Shown: one piece after another, positions 7,248-11,512 of the stretch | Position numbering within the stretch: the first letter of the stretch is position 1 | How the letters are laid out: each line of letters starts with the position of its first letter | Assembly: GCA_002496395.1 (NCBI GenBank) | Contig: DAJQ01000015.1 | Location: 1 to 14,391, forward strand | Source of the DNA: Methanocorpusculaceae archaeon UBA456 | GTDB taxonomy: Archaea; Halobacteriota; Methanomicrobia; Methanomicrobiales; Methanocorpusculaceae | Direction: 5' to 3' | DNA: 14,391 nucleotides | Made by a program: the position numbers and the translations under genes | The notes under the pieces: generated by a model | Seen by the model: the letters and a program-made list of their open reading frames with translations, nothing else | What the model was told of the DNA's origin: nothing | Databases searched by the model: none

Positions 7248-7286
7248 TCTCAAACCTTTTCTGCACCATAAAATTCCTTAAATGAA

Positions 7287-7341
7287 TATTGGATCTCCAT
7301 GAATGGAACATCCGCTGCAACATAACCGGGGAGATCCGATG
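7287..7341 (+). promoter_or_regulatory. Inverted repeat upstream of cheC
   Basis: GGATCTCC at 7291-7298 and GGAGATCC at 7330-7337 form a perfect 8-base inverted repeat. With two G-T pairs it extends to about 12 pairs (7287-7298 with 7330-7341), enclosing 31 bases. It lies 39 bases before the cheC start, downstream of a weak TATA-like stretch (CCTTAAATG, about 7276-7284). It could be a leader RNA hairpin or a two-site operator. Function is not known; the symmetry itself is read directly. Confidence 0.45.
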
Positions 7342-7379
7342 CTCTTAAGTACCTGGGAGCAGATTATTCATGATTACGC

Positions 7380-7997
7380 ATGACAATCCTGACACCGATG
7401 CAGGTGGATGCATTGAATGAGCTGGGGAATATCGGATCATCCCATGCTGCCAATGCACTCTCTGCCCTGCTGATGCACCAGATCCAGATGACCGTACCAG
7501 CTGTTGAGATCGTGGATCTGGCAGATATTCATGGCTATGTCACCGACGATCTCTTTGTAACAATCCTCTTTGAGATGCAGGGGGAGATCGATCATGCCGG
7601 GTACATCATCTTCCTCCTCCCACTCGAATCTGCCATCCGTATGACCAATCTGCTCCTCGGGATAGCTGAAGAAGAGCGCGAGTTAACTGAGATGGATGAG
7701 AGCACCCTTCAGGAAGTTGGAAACATCATGGCATCGGCATTCCTGAATGCAAGCGCTGAGCTGCTCGGTGTTGTGATGCTCCCCTCCCCTCCAAGTCTCG
7801 TCATTGATATGGGCCATTCGGCGATCGAGGAGATCCTGGCAGAACTGGCGGTCGAGGTGAACGAGGTGATCATCTTCCACACAACCCTCACCTGCGATCA
7901 ATACTCGATCAATGGCAATCTGATGATGATGCCCGCCATTGATACACTCTCACAGATACTGACGATTATGGATCAGATGCTCAAAGATACTGCCTGA
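7380..7997 (+). CDS. cheC: CheC-family phosphatase
   Basis: 205-residue CheC-type protein, expected to remove the phosphate from a phosphorylated receiver (CheY-type) during sensory adaptation. Both family signatures, (D/S)-x3-E-x2-N-x22-P, are intact: D10, E14, N17, P40, and S108, E112, N115, P138. Two active sites therefore look functional, as in typical CheC. The hydrophobic strands between (FVTILFEMQG, GYIIFLLPL) fit the CheC fold. It points toward an operon holding a second CheC-like gene and a receiver, but has its own upstream region. The ribosome binding site is weak: GGGAG at about 7355 lies far from the ATG at 7380. Family call firm; its partner receiver is inferred to be the nearby one or the chemotaxis CheY elsewhere. 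Confidence 0.92.
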   Translation: MTILTPMQVDALNELGNIGSSHAANALSALLMHQIQMTVPAVEIVDLADIHGYVTDDLFVTILFEMQGEIDHAGYIIFLLPLESAIRMTNLLLGIAEEERELTEMDESTLQEVGNIMASAFLNASAELLGVVMLPSPPSLVIDMGHSAIEEILAELAVEVNEVIIFHTTLTCDQYSINGNLMMMPAIDTLSQILTIMDQMLKDTA

Positions 7998-8040
7998 GAA
8001 GACAAAAAAAGGAGTTTTCTTTTCGGAAAAGAGAGCAATT
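7998..8040. terminator. Hairpin with T/A tracts between convergent genes, bidirectional terminator
   Basis: Between cheC and the converging kinase gene lies an A7 run (8003-8010 area; a T run on the minus strand). It is followed by TCTTTTC (8018-8024) and GAAAAGA (8026-8032) in perfect inverted symmetry, preceded by T4. The pattern suits termination from both sides. Called from base pattern only. Confidence 0.5.
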
Positions 8041-8059
8041 GTAGGTAAGTCGATTATCT

Positions 8060-9172
8060 TCAGGCCGGATTCCCGATCCGGTACGCTCCCTCAGGCACAG
8101 AAATCTCAAACCGTGCACCTTTTCCTTCCTCACCTGTTTCAGTGATGGTGATTCCCGTGATCGCAAGAATTTCACGCACCAGAAAGAGCCCCATACCAGT
8201 GTTCTTGCCAAAACCACGCTTGAATATCTCCTCTTTTTCATCTTCGGGAACGCCTGTGCCATCATCCTCCCAGACGATTCTGAGGCCGGATGATGATGGC
8301 TGGCAGGTGATCTCAATCCGGGTTGCCCCTTCGGCATGCCGGAGAGCATTGTCATAGAGATTGTAAAAGACCTTCTCAAGCATCGGATCGCAATAGATCG
8401 AAATACCATCGCATGCGAGACGTATTGGAAGACGCTCCTCTGTATCAATCGCCTCGATCAGGGAATCGATCGCAAACCAGGTCGGCTCCTCGATTCCAAG
8501 CTGTTCGTACTGGCGGTTGAATACCAGGATGTTCTGGATCACCATTGCTGCTGCCCTCACATGCGCAAGATATTCTGCCTGGGTCGGATCAGTCGCCATC
8601 TCTTCGGCAAACCCGAGGAATCCATCGATGACCATGATCTTGTTGAGGATATCATGGCGGGTAACGCTTGAAAGGAGGTTTAACTTGACATTGAGTTTTT
8701 CCAGAGCTTCTTCAGCACGTTTCCGTTCCTGTACCTCCAGAAGAGCCTGATCTTTCATCCTTCTGACCGATCGTATCTCCCGGTCAAGCTCGGTGACATC
8801 CTCAATGATGATCATCGCACAGGGATGATCAGGATCACCTCCGGGATACCCGATAACAGAGGTCTGCTGAACACGAAGCGTTCCGTCTGACTGTGTGCAG
8901 GGGATAAAGGTCTTATGAAGCTGGGAAGAGAAGACTGCCGGGGGGCCGCCATCCAGCACAGAATGGATCCTGGTGCGGAATGCATGAGTGTTGAGATCCG
9001 GATAGAGATCAAGAAGGTTGAGACCGATCATCTCCTCACCGGAGCGGCCACTCCAGCCCGCAAGGGTTCTGTTCCAGAAGATAATAGTCATCTCCCGATC
9101 AATGATACAAATCCCAACCGGGAGCGCATCAGAAAAATTCGCAATGATCGAAAGGTTAGCCTGTTGTATCAC
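8060..9172 (-). CDS. PAS-domain sensor histidine kinase
   Basis: 370-residue soluble kinase with no membrane segment. A PAS domain covers about residues 5-125 (ALPVGICIIDREMTIIFWNRTLAGWSG through AMIIIEDVTELDR). A coiled-coil linker runs from about 130 to 160. A dimerisation helix holds the phospho-acceptor H173 in SVTRHDILN, the RHD..N variant common in methanogens. The ATPase domain shows an N box (YNLYDNALRHAEG, N275), G1 (WEDDGTGVP) and G2 (GFGKNTGMGLFLVREI). It starts with GTG, overlapping the second CheC gene by four bases (GTGA). As third gene of the receiver-cheC-kinase operon it is the likely phosphodonor for that receiver. The PAS ligand is not evident; a cytosolic redox, gas or small-molecule cue is possible. 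Confidence 0.92.
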   Translation of the reverse strand: MIQQANLSIIANFSDALPVGICIIDREMTIIFWNRTLAGWSGRSGEEMIGLNLLDLYPDLNTHAFRTRIHSVLDGGPPAVFSSQLHKTFIPCTQSDGTLRVQQTSVIGYPGGDPDHPCAMIIIEDVTELDREIRSVRRMKDQALLEVQERKRAEEALEKLNVKLNLLSSVTRHDILNKIMVIDGFLGFAEEMATDPTQAEYLAHVRAAAMVIQNILVFNRQYEQLGIEEPTWFAIDSLIEAIDTEERLPIRLACDGISIYCDPMLEKVFYNLYDNALRHAEGATRIEITCQPSSSGLRIVWEDDGTGVPEDEKEEIFKRGFGKNTGMGLFLVREILAITGITITETGEEGKGARFEISVPEGAYRIGNPA

Positions 9173-9792
9173 GCCTCACTATCCCTCGAGATCTCTCTCA
9201 TCCGTTCGACAAGGATTTCAAATGATGCAGAACCCATAATCATCAGGATCTTCCCCTCGATATTTAAGTTCCGGATGAACATGTGCGTCTCTGCAAGCAG
9301 GATTGCTTCCCGGTGCTCCTGCCCGACTTTTTGGATTAATGAAGGGATATCCGCCTCACAGTAGGAGGGGAGGGAATAGGTGAGCTGGCTTTTCAGCACA
9401 TTCGTAATTGAGCCCATCACACCGTTGATCAGGATGTTCCCGATCTCTTTGAGGGTTTCTGCATGAATCGAGGTGAACGGCCTTTCTGCACCATTATCAG
9501 AAGGTTCCTCACCGGTGATTGCATCAATGAGGATATGGGCACTATCTGCGGGAATAATCGAGTAGGCCATTCCGGAAAAAGCCCCCCTGAAATCAAGAGA
9601 GATGGCAGAGTATCGTTCTGTACCGATCTGAGAGGCGAGCTGACCGAACTCATCGGGGGTATAGATGCTGACCTCTGGTATCGTGAGCTCGATTGTTGAT
9701 CCGGTCATCTCAGAGAGGATACCAGCACCTTTCCCAACACCGATATTGACCAGTTCGCGGATTCCATCGAGATCCTGAGGAGCAATCTCCAT
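9169..9792 (-). CDS. CheC-like phosphatase, second copy, coupled to receiver and kinase
   Basis: 207-residue CheC homologue. The first site is canonical: D9, E13, N16 and P39 (DGIRELVNIGVGKGAG). The second reads E112, E116, N119, P142. The catalytic E and N and the spacing to Pro are kept, but the first position is Glu instead of the usual Asp/Ser. The N-terminus LVNIGVGKGAGILSEM is also like CheC/CheX-type phosphatases that act with stand-alone receivers. It begins at ATG 9792, overlapping the receiver stop by one base (TAATG), and ends overlapping the kinase GTG by four. This order suggests it dephosphorylates the receiver encoded just before it. It differs clearly from the other CheC in this window, so they are not a recent duplication. 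Confidence 0.88.
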   Translation of the reverse strand: MEIAPQDLDGIRELVNIGVGKGAGILSEMTGSTIELTIPEVSIYTPDEFGQLASQIGTERYSAISLDFRGAFSGMAYSIIPADSAHILIDAITGEEPSDNGAERPFTSIHAETLKEIGNILINGVMGSITNVLKSQLTYSLPSYCEADIPSLIQKVGQEHREAILLAETHMFIRNLNIEGKILMIMGSASFEILVERMREISRDSEA

Positions 9793-10163
9793 TAAATATC
9801 ACCGGATGGTTCCAGCACCTTTCGTATTGCCGGAATAAGGTCGTCTGGCCGGAGCGGTTTATTCAGGAAACTGCGTGCTCCAAGCTTCAGGCAGAGATCC
9901 CGTGTGGCATCCTGGATATCGGAAGTGAGGACGATGACCGGAATGGTGATTCCCTTCTCCTGTATTGCTTGTAAAAACTCTATCCCATTCAGATCAGGCA
10001 TCAGGAGATCAACGATGATGGCGTCAGGGCTCTCCCTCTCCGCCATCTCAAGGCCGAGACGGCCATTGTCAGCTTCGATACAGGTGAACTGTTCGTTTGT
10101 GAGCGTCTTCCTGATGAGGGTCCGCTGGAAAGATGAGTCGTCAATGATGAGGATGGTTGACAT
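9792..10163 (-). CDS. Single-domain response regulator (CheY-like receiver)
   Basis: Stand-alone receiver domain of 123 residues from the ATG at 10163. The acidic pocket is D8 and D9 (ILIIDDSS), the phospho-acceptor is D52 (IIVDLLMPD), the switch Thr is T80 (VIVLTSD), and the conserved lysine is K102 (FLNKPLRP). No output domain follows. An in-frame GTG at 10187 would add eight residues, but MSTILIIDDS is a typical receiver start. A TATA-like ATAATTATTTCATATG (about 10191-10206, minus strand) would place the transcript start near 10175, upstream of the ATG but downstream of the GTG. It is the first gene of a three-gene overlapping operon with a CheC-like phosphatase and a PAS kinase. Whether it acts on the archaellum or elsewhere is unknown. 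Confidence 0.9.
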   Translation of the reverse strand: MSTILIIDDSSFQRTLIRKTLTNEQFTCIEADNGRLGLEMAERESPDAIIVDLLMPDLNGIEFLQAIQEKGITIPVIVLTSDIQDATRDLCLKLGARSFLNKPLRPDDLIPAIRKVLEPSGDI

Positions 10164-10400
10164 AGGTATCTGTTGAATTATACGCACTTCTCATATGAAA
10201 TAATTATGGCAGAGGGAGATAAAAAGAGAGATTCTCCCCTATAAGGATCGTTGTGATGGCGAGTAATGCTTTGTATGAGAGGCATTCCACCCCGAAGTAT
10301 ATTTCAATGACCCTCAAATATATATAATTATACTGAAAACTATGTAGTATGGCCACACTCTCTCTACTGAATTTGGCCGAAGGAATATGGAAGTGAAAGT
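10164..10400. promoter_or_regulatory. Divergent promoter region: receiver operon and iron-sulfur flavoprotein
   Basis: The gap between the receiver start and the flavoprotein start holds two TATA-like elements. One on the minus strand (about 10191-10206) serves the receiver operon. One on the plus strand (10316-10332, an AT-only stretch) lies about 70-85 bases before the flavoprotein ATG. A GGAAGTGA at 10389-10396 is the probable ribosome binding site for the flavoprotein. Between them lies an inverted repeat, GGGAGA (10214-10219) / TCTCCC (10233-10238), of unknown role. No coding sequence is seen. Confidence 0.5.
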
Positions 10401-11045
10401 ATGAAGATCATAGGAATCTCGGGATCACCTATCCCCAACAGCAACACAGATCAAGCTGTAAAGGCTGTTTTAGCTGCAACAGGCATTGAGAATGAGTTCA
10501 TCAAACTAAGTGATTATAGCTTTGAACCATGCCGGGCATGCCTTAAGTGTGCTTCAACAAATATGTGCGTATTGAAGGATTTTGCATCAGAACTTGGACA
10601 GAAAGTTAAAGATGCTGATGCTCTGGTTGTTGGTGGATATGTCGCCTACGGAACACTTGACGGAAGGACAAAATCATTCCTTGAACGTCTCTACTGCCTC
10701 CACCATCAGAAAAATTATCTTAAGGGAAAAGCCGCCGGAATAGTGATCACCTCAGGTGTCCCTGCATGTGATCCATATCCTCCTCTGGCAGACAATGCAG
10801 CTTCGGTGGTCAGTGGCTTTATGGATGCTGAAGGAATGAATGTCCTGGGTACTGTGAAAGTTACAGGGAATTTCTCATGCATACGATGCGGTTATGGCGA
10901 TGACTGTGGTCTGAGTGGCATAAAAGCCATATATGGTCCGGAAGCAACAGTTGCCGGAACAAAGATCAATAATTTCGAGGAACAGCCCGATGTGGTCAGT
11001 GACGCTGTTTCACTCGGAAAAAAGATCGCAGACAATCTGAAATAG
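10401..11045 (+). CDS. Iron-sulfur flavoprotein / NADPH-dependent FMN reductase family
   Basis: 214-residue flavodoxin-fold protein. The N-terminal FMN phosphate loop reads GISGSPIPNSNTD (residues 5-17). The compact cysteine motif C44-x2-C47-x2-C50-x5-C56 is typical of the methanogen iron-sulfur flavoprotein (Isf) family, which carries an FMN and a 4Fe-4S cluster and passes electrons from ferredoxin to acceptors such as oxygen or peroxide. Flavin-contact stretches VVGGYVAYGTLDGRTKSF and VITSGVPACDPYPP follow. A second cysteine group, C160-x2-C163-x5-C169, lies near the C-terminus; it may bind another metal centre. The gene is more AT-rich than its neighbours and stands alone, with its own promoter and terminator. 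The electron donor and acceptor cannot be told from sequence. Confidence 0.85.
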   Translation: MKIIGISGSPIPNSNTDQAVKAVLAATGIENEFIKLSDYSFEPCRACLKCASTNMCVLKDFASELGQKVKDADALVVGGYVAYGTLDGRTKSFLERLYCLHHQKNYLKGKAAGIVITSGVPACDPYPPLADNAASVVSGFMDAEGMNVLGTVKVTGNFSCIRCGYGDDCGLSGIKAIYGPEATVAGTKINNFEEQPDVVSDAVSLGKKIADNLK

Positions 11046-11060
11046 AAGGATTCGGATTCA

Positions 11061-11111
11061 GTTTCAGGTCTTCTGGAAGACCTCCTGCAATCCTGAAACA
11101 GAGTATTTTTT
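11061..11111 (+). terminator. Nested hairpin with T tract after the flavoprotein gene
   Basis: An inner perfect inverted repeat, AGGTCTTC (11066-11073) / GAAGACCT (11076-11083), sits inside an outer one, GTTTCAGG (11061-11068) / CCTGAAAC (11092-11099). The two stems share AGG, so they are partly alternative. A T6 run follows at 11106-11111. The element starts 16 bases after the flavoprotein stop, so a transcription terminator or a 3'-end stabilising structure is the simplest reading. Confidence 0.65.
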
Positions 11112-11292
11112 GCAGATAGCTCAACGGGATCGGGATTCCATTGAAATATGACCCGGTGATCGTAAATGAGCAGATGCTTCCTCGTGAATGTCATTTGAAG
11201 AGAATTCTCTGAACTGATCTCTCACTTTTATATGAGAAAGCCATGAGGTAGCCATCATTATCATCTTATATGTCTGTTGCCCTGAATGGCAT

Positions 11293-11324
11293 CATGAGCA
11301 TTTTTATTCATGAGCGTTTTTATA
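11293..11324 (+). repeat. Tandem 16-base direct repeat
   Basis: CATGAGCATTTTTATT (11293-11308) is followed directly by CATGAGCGTTTTTATA (11309-11324), with 14 of 16 bases identical. Each unit has the same 6-base head and a T5 run. It lies about 50 bases upstream of the chemoreceptor promoter cluster. It may be a regulator binding pair or a slippage product. Confidence 0.7.
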
Positions 11325-11369
11325 ATTGAGAGGTTGAGAGCAAGGCTTTTTTAAGTACCGCTTCCTTTA

Positions 11370-11406
11370 GAAATACATATAATCCTGTGTATTTCAACCA
11401 AATACA
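11370..11406 (+). promoter_or_regulatory. Chemoreceptor promoter with three AAATACA motifs in alternating orientation
   Basis: GAAATACA (11370-11377) and TGTATTTC (11388-11395) form a perfect 8-base inverted repeat around TATAATCCTG, so a TATA element sits inside the dyad. A further AAATACA at 11400-11406 forms a second inverted repeat with TGTATTT (11388-11394). A protein bound here would contact the TATA and start region. The TATA reading predicts a start near 11405 and a leader of about 110 bases. Operator function is inferred. Confidence 0.55.
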
Positions 11407-11441
11407 GAAGATTAATATGCATGTTTCGAAGCCGGATTATG

Positions 11442-11449
11442 TATAAAAA
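11442..11449 (+). promoter_or_regulatory. Second TATA-like element for the chemoreceptor gene
   Basis: TATAAAAA at 11442-11449 is a good archaeal TATA match. It would start transcripts near 11470, about 45 bases before the ATG. It is an alternative or additional promoter to the one inside the inverted-repeat cluster. Confidence 0.4.
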
Positions 11450-11512
11450 CAAATTGACTTCGATTGAACGAGAGCCGGATCCTTCGGCCAGTGTATTAGG
11501 AGGAGATGAATT

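Larger units (their letters stand above)
11112..11512. other. Non-coding region before the chemoreceptor gene
   Basis: About 400 bases with no credible gene in either direction. It is AT-rich, with several T5-T6 runs. It contains a 16-base tandem repeat (11293-11324) and an inverted-repeat cluster over a TATA element (11370-11406). A second TATA-like TATAAAAA lies at 11442-11449, and a strong ribosome binding site at about 11498-11509. The 11112-11290 part shows nothing I can name beyond a weak TCTCA/TGAGA hairpin (11220-11237). Confidence 0.6.

Noticed and set aside
10266..10287. AATGC / GCATT hairpin between the receiver and flavoprotein genes
   Set aside because: Five-base arms with a 12-base loop and no T tract; too weak to call.
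10330..10350. ATACT / AGTAT inverted repeat downstream of the flavoprotein TATA element
   Set aside because: The arms are only five bases with an 11-base gap in AT-rich DNA, which is expected by chance.
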